DNA of 64,000 nt from contig CALLMD010000002.1 in the NCBI GenBank assembly GCA_938007935.1, positions 17,923-81,922 on the forward strand, written 5' to 3'. Below, piece by piece: positions 52,367-61,035 of this stretch. The DNA comes from an uncultured Hellea sp. (GTDB taxonomy: Bacteria > Pseudomonadota > Alphaproteobacteria > Caulobacterales > Maricaulaceae). The notes below the pieces were generated by a model. It was not told the origin of the DNA. It searched no databases and was given only the letters and a program-made list of their open reading frames with translations. Made by a program: the position numbers and the translations under genes. Position 1 is the first letter of the stretch; every line of letters begins with the position of its first letter.

Positions 52367-53551
52367 ATGATTTCAGTTCAAGACGCTATATCCACGATTA
52401 TAAGCCACCGCGCTAATCAAACTAAGATTATGGTGCCTCTATCGGAAGCATTAGGTGCAATGTTGGCTGAAGATATTACTGCGCTTGTCACCCTACCCCC
52501 GCGTGATGCCTCAGCTATGGATGGCTACGCCGTAAAGCTCAATGATGTAAAAAAAGTCGGAGCAAGGCTTAAGATTATTGGCGAAGCCCCGGCTGGCTCT
52601 CCTTTTCAAGGTCAGATTAACAGCGGCGAAGCGGTGCGCATATTTACAGGCGGCGCAGTACCCAAAGGTGCAGACCATATTGTCATCCAAGAAAATGTAA
52701 AGCGTGAGGGCAACACCTTAACCACCAGCACAGATAATGAAATGGCCCGCCATATCCGCAAAGCTGGTATAGATTTCATAAAAGGTGATAAGTTGATTGC
52801 CGCTGGCACTATCCTAACTCCCGCGCATATTGCGGTGGCTGCGGCGGCCAATCATGCGCAGCTCCCTATTTATAAACGTCCTCTTATCGCCTTGATAGCC
52901 AACGGAGATGAACTCAAAGAGCCTGGAAGCGCCGCCAATGACGGTGATATTATCAGCTCCAATGCAGCAGGCCTTGGCGCGCTTATTCAGTCTTGGGGCG
53001 GCACCGTTATGGATATGGGTATCGCCAGCGATAGTCTGAAGAGCATAAGGGCACTTATCTCAGCCGCGAAAGATGCCGATATCATCGTCCCCATAGGGGG
53101 CGCATCCGTCGGCGATTACGACTATATGCGCACAGCTTTTAAGGATGCTGGCCTAGAGCTTATTTTTGAGAAAATCGCTGTGCGCCCCGGCAAGCCCACA
53201 TGGTTTGGAAAACTCGGCAGCCAAAGCGTCTTGGGCCTTCCTGGAAATCCCGCCTCCGCTACAGTTTGCGCGCATCTCTTTTTGAAAATCCTTGTGGGAA
53301 GAGCAGATAACATCGAGATGGGTAAAGCGAGGGTTACTGAGCCCATTTCGGCCAATGGTCCGCGTGAAACCTATGCCAGAGGCCGCGCAGAAACCTCTTC
53401 TGAGGGTATAGTACACGTCACGCCTTTCCCGCGTCAGGACAGCTCACTCATGACCCCCTTTGCCAAAGCAAATGTGCTTTTAAGATTGCCACCAAATGCA
53501 GGGCCTTGGGCAAAGGATGATATTGTGGATGTGGTCTCGCTTAAGTCTTGA
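52367..53551 (+). CDS. moeA: molybdopterin molybdenumtransferase MoeA
   Basis: From ATG 52367 this is 394 residues starting MISVQDAISTIISHR, the usual MoeA beginning; the frame extends to 52277 but overlaps xdhC. Motifs: LPPRDASAMDGYAVKL, GDKLIAAGTILTPAHI, GGASVGDYDYMRTA and LPGNPASATV. It inserts molybdate into adenylated molybdopterin. It ends 28 bp from the convergent esterase gene. Confidence 0.95.
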   Translation: MISVQDAISTIISHRANQTKIMVPLSEALGAMLAEDITALVTLPPRDASAMDGYAVKLNDVKKVGARLKIIGEAPAGSPFQGQINSGEAVRIFTGGAVPKGADHIVIQENVKREGNTLTTSTDNEMARHIRKAGIDFIKGDKLIAAGTILTPAHIAVAAAANHAQLPIYKRPLIALIANGDELKEPGSAANDGDIISSNAAGLGALIQSWGGTVMDMGIASDSLKSIRALISAAKDADIIVPIGGASVGDYDYMRTAFKDAGLELIFEKIAVRPGKPTWFGKLGSQSVLGLPGNPASATVCAHLFLKILVGRADNIEMGKARVTEPISANGPRETYARGRAETSSEGIVHVTPFPRQDSSLMTPFAKANVLLRLPPNAGPWAKDDIVDVVSLKS

Positions 53552-53578
53552 AAATATCAACTTTTGTAAATTGAGAGA

Positions 53579-54448
53579 TTAACGGCAGAAATTACCGTTT
53601 TTAGGAAGACTGTTGATAAAGGCAATAATGTCAGATTTTAAAGGCGCGTCCCCATCAAAGTGGCGTGAGAGCAATTTAACAGCATCGGTATGATCAAGCC
53701 CGTCATAGATTTTGAGTAAGGCCGTTCCACCGCGTGCTTGTACTTTAGCCGCCAACTTTTGCGCATTTTTTGGGCCAACAGTTGTATCATCTGCGCCGTT
53801 CATTAAAAAAAGTGCCGGCGAAGTTTGATCAGCATAGGCAAGCGGTGCATCGTCTTTCTGAAAACGGTCTGGAAAAATCGTTATATAAGGTTCTTTTTTA
53901 AGCTCATATGCGCCCGTAGGAGAGGCAAGGCTGATGATGCCTGATATGCGTTCACAAACTGCAATGCCCTCAGCCGCCAAGAATTTTTTATTCATGCTCG
54001 CCATAAGCGTATTATAGGCCCCCGCGGAATGGCCCATAACAACTAAGTTACGATTTGGATATTGTTTAGCCGCATAAGCAATGGCTTTGGCCGTATCTTC
54101 AATCATCTGAGGATAGAGCGCGTCTGGATAAAGCCGATAATTTGGAACTAAGATATCAAAACCTTCGGAGGTAAATCCTTCAGCTAAAAATTTATAAATA
54201 TCCTTACTACCCTCACTCCAACTTCCGCCATGGGTAAAGACAATAACAGGCGCTGCCGCGCGGGGTTTATCTGCCTTGTAAATATCAAGCTTGTGACGCT
54301 CTAAATCGCCATAACTCACATCTTTAGCCTTAGAGAAGCTAGCAGACGGCGTGATGCCATTAAGCAAACTGACAGGCGCACAGGCCGCCAGAATAGCAAC
54401 GCCTAAGACGCTAGCGCCAAGGCCAAGAAAAAGCCGCTTTAACAACAA
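53579..54448 (-). CDS. lipoprotein alpha/beta hydrolase (esterase-like)
   Basis: This 289-residue protein has a lipoprotein signal (GVAILAACAP, lipobox LAAC). The alpha/beta hydrolase oxyanion motif HGGSWSEGS and nucleophile GHSAGAYNTL are clear; an Asp in LMNGADDTTV and His in YDGLDHTDAV complete a triad. It resembles the carboxylesterase/kynurenine formamidase group. Its start overlaps the end of the ArsM-like gene by 10 bp, so it is in that operon. Substrate unknown. Confidence 0.83.
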   Translation of the reverse strand: MLLKRLFLGLGASVLGVAILAACAPVSLLNGITPSASFSKAKDVSYGDLERHKLDIYKADKPRAAAPVIVFTHGGSWSEGSKDIYKFLAEGFTSEGFDILVPNYRLYPDALYPQMIEDTAKAIAYAAKQYPNRNLVVMGHSAGAYNTLMASMNKKFLAAEGIAVCERISGIISLASPTGAYELKKEPYITIFPDRFQKDDAPLAYADQTSPALFLMNGADDTTVGPKNAQKLAAKVQARGGTALLKIYDGLDHTDAVKLLSRHFDGDAPLKSDIIAFINSLPKNGNFCR

Positions 54449-55608
54449 GCGCTTGTTTGACTTGGGTCGGTCGTGAGCTTTGGCGCACCTTTTTTTGTCT
54501 CTTGCGGGTCACGACGTCTTACACCACAATCTTGAGCAGGCCATTCAATGCGTTCTGTCACAGGGATACTCGGCTCGACGAGATAGAACATGCCTGAATA
54601 AGGCTCGTTTTGAAGCAAATTAAACGTCTTTTCACAAACAGCAGAACGCTCACCACGAATATAAACATGGCCATCATCATCTTTGATATGGCTCCAAGGT
54701 CCTTTATAGATAACGGCTTGATTTTTCTCTAAGCACTCGCCTTGCTTGCCTTTATAAGCCAAATAAGTGGCAGAGCGATATTCTATACCCTCAACAATTT
54801 GCCATGGATCTTCTTCAAATTTGTCAATTGTGATGCCATGAAAGCCTGCATCTTCAAGTGCTTCGACAAATCCTGTCTCAGTTAAGGCGCCAGAAATACA
54901 TCCAGACCAAAGCCTGGCGTCTTTTTTAAGCTCTTCAGGACTGTCTTCGTCAGAAATAATATCGGACACCGCAACGCGGCCGCCGACTTTTAAGACGCGG
55001 AACATTTCAGCAAAGAGTTGTTTCTTTTTAGAGTCGGAAACGAGGTTGAGCACGCAGTTGGAGACTATGACATCAACTGAATTATCAGGGATCATCGTCA
55101 TTTCAGATTTCATGCGCAAAATTTCAGCTTCCATACGCTCCATATCGCCCGCATTTTTTACAGGGTTCTTGGCGAGCCAGTCATTAAGCTGATCAAGGTC
55201 GAGCTTTAGATCCTCAATATGACCGCGCCTGAATTCAACATTGGCATAACCAACGCGCTCAGCAATGATAGGCGCATTTGTACGCGCCAAATCGAGCATA
55301 TCATCCGTCATATCAATGCCGATGACTTTGCCGCTCGCGCCGACAATCTGGGAGGCTATAAAACAAATCTTGCCGCCGCCTGAACCCAAATCAAGGACTG
55401 TTTCGCCTTCGCGAACATAACGAGAAGGGTCACCACAGCCATAATCACGGTCCAGCACATCTTGAGGAATAATCTTCAAATATTGTGGATCATAATCAAT
55501 GGGACAGCAAAGGGCCGCCTCGACGGCATTTGCACCCGCAGCATAACGCTCCTGAACATCATCGCGTACATCGGCATTTGTGGCATCAACGCCAGTTAAA
55601 TCATCCAT
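54439..55608 (-). CDS. ArsM-like arsenite/metalloid methyltransferase
   Basis: This 389-residue SAM-dependent methyltransferase has VLDLGSGGGKICFIASQIVG (motif I), then IGIDMTDDMLDLAR. Cys residues are frequent as in ArsM: the ALCCP pair near residue 35, YGCGDPS, SNCVLN, SGCISG, and a C-terminal SACC. The DYGCGDPS plus CCP layout resembles the larger ArsM class reported with arsenosugar synthesis; ArsS is not in the window. The first gene of its operon diverges from pstSCAB; arsenate enters cells through phosphate carriers. A different methyl acceptor is possible. Confidence 0.7.
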   Translation of the reverse strand: MDDLTGVDATNADVRDDVQERYAAGANAVEAALCCPIDYDPQYLKIIPQDVLDRDYGCGDPSRYVREGETVLDLGSGGGKICFIASQIVGASGKVIGIDMTDDMLDLARTNAPIIAERVGYANVEFRRGHIEDLKLDLDQLNDWLAKNPVKNAGDMERMEAEILRMKSEMTMIPDNSVDVIVSNCVLNLVSDSKKKQLFAEMFRVLKVGGRVAVSDIISDEDSPEELKKDARLWSGCISGALTETGFVEALEDAGFHGITIDKFEEDPWQIVEGIEYRSATYLAYKGKQGECLEKNQAVIYKGPWSHIKDDDGHVYIRGERSAVCEKTFNLLQNEPYSGMFYLVEPSIPVTERIEWPAQDCGVRRRDPQETKKGAPKLTTDPSQTSACC

Positions 55609-55796
55609 GGAGTGACCTCGTTCGTTTCGTACAATGTGTTACTAACGAGTTCTACTTCAAATTCAAATGACGGATTCGTGAAAAATGGAAGATATGTCCA
55701 GATAATATAAACGCGCTAATAACGAATTCTTGATTTCCAATTTAACGCCCCAAGAGACTAGGCCAAGACATAAAATAGCTATCTATTGAGAGACTC

Positions 55797-56630
55797 ATGT
55801 TCAGGACCCCCATAAATAATATTTTAATGGTGCTATTAGGCTTGCTTAGCGCCTGTGCAGCTCAGGACAGCATATCTGTATCTGGGTCCTCTACTGTCTT
55901 ACCAATCATATCTAGAGCCGCTCAAGCCTATTCAGAAACGGCTGGGCAGCGTATTATTGTAAATTCAGGCGGTTCCGGTGTTGGTTTTAATCAACTCGCA
56001 GAAGGAAAAACGGATATTGGCATGATGTCCCGCGATATGACGCCAACAGAGAAAGCTCAATATGCCGAACATAATTTCACACCCGTGGCCATAGGCATTG
56101 ACGCTGTCATTCCTGTTGTTTCATCTGAAATTTACGAAGCGGGCATTACCGCCTTATCTTTATCAGAAATCGCGGCGATATATAAAGGCGAAATCAATAA
56201 TTGGTCAGAAGTTGGCGGTCCCAATTTGGATATCTTAGTTATTGATAAAGAAGCGAGCCGAGGAACACGCCACACCTTTATGAAAGCCGTCATGGGGGAC
56301 GCGACCGCGAAAGCGCCAGGAGCTGATCTTGTACTCGGCGCAAATAACGAGGAACAAACTGCCATGGCACAAAGTGATGCCGCTATTGGCATGATTTCCT
56401 TGGCGTGGATAAATGATGATGTCAAAGGCCTTGCGATTAAAGACGGCGCGAATTTCATTGAGCCAAACTTAAAGACCATCGCGGAAGGCCATTATCCAAT
56501 TGCGCGCGACCTCATCATTGTTATTAGAGATGATATCAAACCAGAGGCTCAAAAATTTGTTGATTATATTCTCAGCCCTAAAGGTCAGTCTTTTGTTGAA
56601 GCCGCGGGGTATATAAAAATAAATCCGTGA
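55797..56630 (+). CDS. pstS: phosphate-binding protein PstS (lipoprotein)
   Basis: This 277-residue protein has a lipoprotein signal (VLLGLLSACAAQ, lipobox LSAC). The phosphate-binding segments are SGSSTVLPII, NSGGSGVGFNQL and a SRGTRHTF stretch that binds phosphate in PstS. It supplies the pstCAB transporter. The start follows the divergent 188-bp region without a clear Pho box. The stop overlaps pstC by 3 bp. Confidence 0.92.
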   Translation: MFRTPINNILMVLLGLLSACAAQDSISVSGSSTVLPIISRAAQAYSETAGQRIIVNSGGSGVGFNQLAEGKTDIGMMSRDMTPTEKAQYAEHNFTPVAIGIDAVIPVVSSEIYEAGITALSLSEIAAIYKGEINNWSEVGGPNLDILVIDKEASRGTRHTFMKAVMGDATAKAPGADLVLGANNEEQTAMAQSDAAIGMISLAWINDDVKGLAIKDGANFIEPNLKTIAEGHYPIARDLIIVIRDDIKPEAQKFVDYILSPKGQSFVEAAGYIKINP

Positions 56631-57535
56631 GCCAATTAGCCCTTAAACCTATAAATAGACCCGCGATAGCCATTCCAAAATGGGATGGATTGAGACGCTA
56701 CGCTGCTGGGTCGGCACTATCATCTTCAGCCTTTATTTTAATTATTTTGGCCACACTGCTGGTTCAAAGTGGCCCCGCCTTATTCACGAATGATCTGAAT
56801 CTATTTTCCACAGAGTGGAGCCCAACTGACGGAAACTATGGGATTATTCCAATGATTTTTGGAACCTTGATTGTCATGAGTATTGCCATGATTATAGCGC
56901 TCCCTCTGGGGGTTTTATCCGCGATTTATATCGCAGAAACACGGTCCGATAGGTTAAGACGTTTTTTAAAATCTTCACTCGAAGTTCTCGCAGGTATCCC
57001 ATCTATTGTTTACGGTTTAATAGGCGTTGCCTATTTAAGCATCTGGATCGCCAAAGGGTTTGAACTTCAGACCGGACGCGTAATTTTAACGGCGGGTCTC
57101 TTACTCGCGCTCATGATACTTCCGACGATTATGAGCTTATCAGAAGACGCAATCTCCAGTGTATCACAGGAATACCGTGAAAACGCAGCTTCGCTAGGAC
57201 TATATCATTATGAAGTGATCAAGGACATTGTTTTGCCTGTCGCCAAAACGGATATAATTGGCGCTGGGCTTCTCGCCCTTGGCCGCGCGCTCGGCGAAAC
57301 TATGGCCGTTATGCTTGTGATAGGATCACTGGACCGCCTGCCCTCACCGCTTTTCAATGTACTATCTTCCAGCCAAACCATTACGTCAAAACTGGGTAGA
57401 GAAATTGCGGAATCCGCTTTTGGGTCAACGCATTTTAGCGTCCTCGTTATAATGAGCCTTATACTTGTCGTCTTCACTCTCATTTTGACGATAGCGGCTC
57501 AAAAACTCTTCAATAAAGAGCCGCGCCATGCTTAG
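56627..57535 (+). CDS. pstC: phosphate ABC transporter permease PstC
   Basis: This 302-residue permease has six predicted membrane segments and the EAA-type loop ENAASLGLYHYEVIKDIVLP. It starts from GTG 56627, overlapping the pstS stop, and its end overlaps pstA by 8 bp. SLEVLAGIPSIVYGLIG is a conserved PstC segment. Confidence 0.93.
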   Translation: MSQLALKPINRPAIAIPKWDGLRRYAAGSALSSSAFILIILATLLVQSGPALFTNDLNLFSTEWSPTDGNYGIIPMIFGTLIVMSIAMIIALPLGVLSAIYIAETRSDRLRRFLKSSLEVLAGIPSIVYGLIGVAYLSIWIAKGFELQTGRVILTAGLLLALMILPTIMSLSEDAISSVSQEYRENAASLGLYHYEVIKDIVLPVAKTDIIGAGLLALGRALGETMAVMLVIGSLDRLPSPLFNVLSSSQTITSKLGREIAESAFGSTHFSVLVIMSLILVVFTLILTIAAQKLFNKEPRHA

Positions 57536-58379
57536 CCGCGCGTTTAAAAATATACTCTTTGCCAGCGCGCTTCGAAGTGCACTATTTATAAGCCTTGCTA
57601 TATTGACCTTCCTTATCGGCTCAATTGTATTTGAGGGCATCCAAGCCCTTTCACCTAACTTTCTTTTTTCTCAGGCTCTTGATTTTGGCGCTGCGGGCGG
57701 CATTCGCTATCAACTGATTGGCAGCCTAATTTTAATTATCTTTGCAGCAATCTTTGTGCTGCCCTTTGCCCTGGGAACCGCTCTCTACCGAAGTGAATAT
57801 GTTAAATCAGAGGCAGTAGGACGCCGCATAGATATCGCAATCTTTAGCCTTAACGGCATTCCGTCAATCACCTATGGCTTGTTCGGGCTAATCGTCTTTG
57901 TCAATATTTTGGGCATGGGCGTGTCCTGGCTAATCGGGTCAATAATACTCGCCATGATGATACTGCCCACAGTTACAGTCTCGACCTATCAAGCCATGCG
58001 CGCTATTCCAAATATATACCGAGAAAATGCCTTAGCCCTTGGTTTGACCCGATCTGAAATGGTGCGCAAAGTCATCTTACCGCAAAGCTGGCATGGTCTT
58101 GTAACGGGTTTGCTGATCGGCCTTGCCCGCGCAATCGGAGAAACCGCGCCAATTATGTTTGTGGCCACTGCCTTTTCAGGCGTGACATGGCCGCAAAGCA
58201 TTTTTGAACCCGTCTCGACGCTTCCAACGCATATACTCGCGCTTGCACAACAAGCCACAAACCCTGATGCCTTACGCAATGCTTGGGGCGCAAGCCTGAC
58301 GCTAATTATCCTTGTTATGCTCCTTAGCGGATTAGCTTTTATTGCCAGACGCAAACTTGAACCCTATAGGCCCACTTAA
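57528..58379 (+). CDS. pstA: phosphate ABC transporter permease PstA
   Basis: This 283-residue permease pairs with PstC. It has about six membrane segments, FSLNGIPSITYGLFGLIVFV and the EAA loop ENALALGLTRSEMVRKVILP. The end overlaps the pstB start by one base (TAATG). Confidence 0.93.
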   Translation: MLSRAFKNILFASALRSALFISLAILTFLIGSIVFEGIQALSPNFLFSQALDFGAAGGIRYQLIGSLILIIFAAIFVLPFALGTALYRSEYVKSEAVGRRIDIAIFSLNGIPSITYGLFGLIVFVNILGMGVSWLIGSIILAMMILPTVTVSTYQAMRAIPNIYRENALALGLTRSEMVRKVILPQSWHGLVTGLLIGLARAIGETAPIMFVATAFSGVTWPQSIFEPVSTLPTHILALAQQATNPDALRNAWGASLTLIILVMLLSGLAFIARRKLEPYRPT

Positions 58380-59176
58380 TGCCCCAACCGAATTTAAAAC
58401 TCGTCACCACAAAAGAAACAGCGCCCGCCATTAGCCTTAAAGGTTTTCAAGCTTGGTTTGGCGAGAGCTGTGTTGTCCAAGATTTAACACTCGAGCTGCC
58501 TGCCAATGGAGTTACTTGTATTGTCGGTCCTTCAGGCAGCGGTAAATCAACGCTATTGCGCGGGATTAACCGTATTAACGAAGACATTACAGGCTATAGC
58601 ATGAAAGGTCAGTTATTCATCCAAGATAGCTGCGCACATACAGGCTTTAAAGATATCACAGAGCTGCGCGCCAAAGTCGGCATGGTCTTTCAACGTCCCT
58701 GCGTCTTCCCTTGTTCCATCAAGGATAATGTCCTTTTTGGCGTGAGAGATAAAAGCCTAAACAAATTAGAGAGGGCCGCCCTTGTCGAAGAGAGCCTGAA
58801 ATCAGCGGCGCTTTGGAAAGAAGTCTCGCACCGCTTGGATAGTCCCGCACATACCTTATCTCTTGGTCAGCAACAAAGGCTCTGTATTGCTAGAACGCTG
58901 GCCGTTAAACCTGAAATCCTTTTACTGGATGAACCCACAGCCTCCGTTGACCCCGCCTCAGCGCGCGCATTAGAAACGCTGATCAAAAAACTCAAAGATG
59001 ACTATACAATCATTATGGTCACCCATGACACTCGGCAGACACGCCGCGTCGCAGATAATGTTTTATTCCTATGCGATGGTGAGGTCATAGAAATGGGTTC
59101 ATGCGATCATATGTTCTCTAAAACCGCCAAGCAAAAAACACAGACATATCTCTCCGAAGAATTCTGTGATTGTTAA
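58379..59176 (+). CDS. pstB: phosphate ABC transporter ATPase PstB
   Basis: This 265-residue ATPase has the Walker A GPSGSGKST, signature LSLGQQQRL, Walker B LLLDEPTASVD and a switch His in VTHD. It powers PstCA. The conserved first Q-loop is MVFQRPCVFPCS. No phoU gene follows, unlike many pst operons; a glutathione transferase gene comes next. Confidence 0.94.
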   Translation: MPQPNLKLVTTKETAPAISLKGFQAWFGESCVVQDLTLELPANGVTCIVGPSGSGKSTLLRGINRINEDITGYSMKGQLFIQDSCAHTGFKDITELRAKVGMVFQRPCVFPCSIKDNVLFGVRDKSLNKLERAALVEESLKSAALWKEVSHRLDSPAHTLSLGQQQRLCIARTLAVKPEILLLDEPTASVDPASARALETLIKKLKDDYTIIMVTHDTRQTRRVADNVLFLCDGEVIEMGSCDHMFSKTAKQKTQTYLSEEFCDC

Positions 59177-59204
59177 TTCACGCAGTTTTAGCCTATGAGT
59201 GGCT

Positions 59205-59864
59205 ATGAGTATTAAATCCATCAAGCTATATCATTACCCTTTGTCCCGTTCTGCGCGCGTGAAATGGCTCTTACACGAGCTTTTAGATGAAGGTTTTGAG
59301 ACGGAACGCGTGGCCTTGATGCAAGGCGCGCATTATAGCGAAGACTTCCTTGCCAAAAACCCGAACCATGCTGTGCCTGTGCTGGATATCGACTTCACAG
59401 ACGGCACGTCAAAAACCATGTTTGAGAGCGGCGCGATGATTATCCTTTTGGCTGATGCTTATAAGGAAAAAGGCCTCGCCCCCGCGCCCGAAGACCTCTT
59501 GGCGCGGGCCGATTATTTGCAAATGGTTTATTTTGGCGGCGCGTGGATGGATATGATGCTTTGGCAAATCCGCCTCCATGAAGACCTCTTGCCCGAAGCC
59601 GTGCGAAGCGAACGCGTGGCAGCCTTCAACCGTGACAAATTTCAAAATGAAGTCGAGCCGCAGCTCAAATCACGCCTTGAAAAACATGCTCATATTTGCG
59701 GCGAGGATTTCACCGCCGCCGATTGCATGATTGGCCAAAACATCAATTGGGCGCGCGCCTATAAAATGTGCCAAGACCCGGTGTTTAAAAACTACATGTC
59801 CCGCGTGTCAAAACGACAAGGTTTCATCAAAGGCTTTGCGGATGCCAAAGGTTTTGGCTCATAG
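59205..59864 (+). CDS. glutathione S-transferase family protein
   Basis: From ATG 59205 this is 219 residues. The N-terminal thioredoxin domain begins IKLYHYPLSRSARVKWLLHE with a possible Ser/Tyr active residue; PNHAVPVLDID carries the cis-Pro and FESGAMIILLAD the Glu-Ser that binds glutathione. A helical C-terminal domain follows. An upstream in-frame GTG is less likely. It lies 28 bp after pstB. Substrate unknown. Confidence 0.87.
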   Translation: MSIKSIKLYHYPLSRSARVKWLLHELLDEGFETERVALMQGAHYSEDFLAKNPNHAVPVLDIDFTDGTSKTMFESGAMIILLADAYKEKGLAPAPEDLLARADYLQMVYFGGAWMDMMLWQIRLHEDLLPEAVRSERVAAFNRDKFQNEVEPQLKSRLEKHAHICGEDFTAADCMIGQNINWARAYKMCQDPVFKNYMSRVSKRQGFIKGFADAKGFGS

Positions 59865-59879
59865 AATTTTGAAGATCGC

Positions 59880-60737
59880 CTAAACCTTACCCTCGAAATC
59901 AGCCGCGCTATGGCGCTCCATGAGGCCCTTTTCCTTATCCCAGGGACGGTTGACGAGCTGACCACGTTTAAAGGCAGGACGTTCCGCAAGCTGCTTAGCC
60001 CAGCGGCCCAAATGCTTATAGCTCTCCACATCAAGGAACCCTTTGGCCTCATACAGAAGCCCGCGCGCCATGCCGCCATACCACGGATAAATCGCAAAAT
60101 CGGCAATGGTGAGCTCATCCCCGACCATAAACTCATTTTTCTCTAGCCGTTGATCAAGAACATCCAGCTCACGCTTAACCTCCATGGCAAAACGGTTTAT
60201 CGCATATTCAATCTTCATCGGAGCATAGGCATAAAAATGCCCAAAGCCACCGCCCAGATAAGGCGCGCTACCCATTTGCCACATCAGCCAAGACATGGTC
60301 TCGGCCCGTGCTGGACCGCTCTTTGGTAGAAAGACATCAAACTTCTCCGCCAAATAAAACAGGATAGACCCGCTTTCAAATACGCGTTGCGGCGCGCCCT
60401 TAACAGAATGATCCATAAGCGCCGGAATTTTAGAATTTGGGTTTGCGCTCACAAAACCAGAACCAAATTGATCCCCCTCCATAATATTGATAAGCCAAGC
60501 ATCATATTCTGCGCCCGTGTGTCCGGCTGCTAAAAGCTCTTCAAGCATCACCGTGACTTTCACACCATTAGGCGTGCCCAGCGAATAAAGTTGCAAAGGA
60601 TGCTCTCCCACGGGCAAATCTTTCTGCTCCCGCGCCCCCGCCGTGGGGGCATTTATACTCGCAAATCTATTCCCATCCGCGCCCTTATCCCACGTCCAAA
60701 CTTTGGGCGGCACATATTCAGAAAGCGTCTGGGTCAT
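59880..60737 (-). CDS. yghU: glutathione-dependent disulfide-bond oxidoreductase, YghU-like
   Basis: This 285-residue protein matches YghU-type nu-class GSTs: N-terminal extension, LQLYSLGTPNGVKVTVMLEE, NPNSKIPALMDHS, ESGSILFYLAEKF and the helical GGGFGHFYAYAPMKIEYAIN. It reduces disulfides with glutathione. It converges on the preceding GST gene (16 bp). An orphan plus-strand terminator lies upstream of its start. Confidence 0.9.
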   Translation of the reverse strand: MTQTLSEYVPPKVWTWDKGADGNRFASINAPTAGAREQKDLPVGEHPLQLYSLGTPNGVKVTVMLEELLAAGHTGAEYDAWLINIMEGDQFGSGFVSANPNSKIPALMDHSVKGAPQRVFESGSILFYLAEKFDVFLPKSGPARAETMSWLMWQMGSAPYLGGGFGHFYAYAPMKIEYAINRFAMEVKRELDVLDQRLEKNEFMVGDELTIADFAIYPWYGGMARGLLYEAKGFLDVESYKHLGRWAKQLAERPAFKRGQLVNRPWDKEKGLMERHSAADFEGKV

Positions 60738-60788
60738 AATAAATCTCTATTCGGTTCGCTGGCAACATAGGGCGATTTAGCCCAAGCG

Positions 60789-60817
60789 CCAATCATAGTT
60801 TCGTGATTGGTTTTTTT
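60789..60817 (+). terminator. orphan Rho-independent terminator
   Basis: CCAATCA (60789-60795) pairs with TGATTGG (60804-60810) through an 8-nt loop, followed by seven T (60811-60817). No plus-strand gene ends here; the nearest gene, yghU, starts at 60737 on the other strand. See findings. Confidence 0.65.
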
Positions 60818-60833
60818 GGCTGTCTACTATTGT

Positions 60834-60864
60834 TTGACATAACATTTTCAATGTTAGGCTAAAT
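60834..60864 (+). promoter_or_regulatory. possible promoter and operator of the RTX gene
   Basis: TTGACA (60834-60839) is followed by the palindrome AACATT-TTC-AATGTT (60841-60855) and a TAAAT-type -10 region (60859-60864). It lies between the orphan terminator and the RTX gene start. Confidence 0.35.
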
Positions 60865-61035
60865 ATTTGCTCGAAGCTACAGCACTAGGAAAAAACGATG
60901 CTGTGTTGTTTGATTTACATCCACAATCATTGCGTTTACACCTCTATACAGGAGCATCGGTAATCGGGGATGTGATTAAGGGGTTAGGCAGCGATGACGC
61001 GCTCGACGGTCGCACAAACTATAGAAAGTTAAATT

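Noticed and set aside
55615..55797. Pho box upstream of pstS
   Set aside because: No sequence close to CTGTCAT-N4-CTGTCAT was found between the divergent genes; regulation by phosphate remains likely but unproven here.
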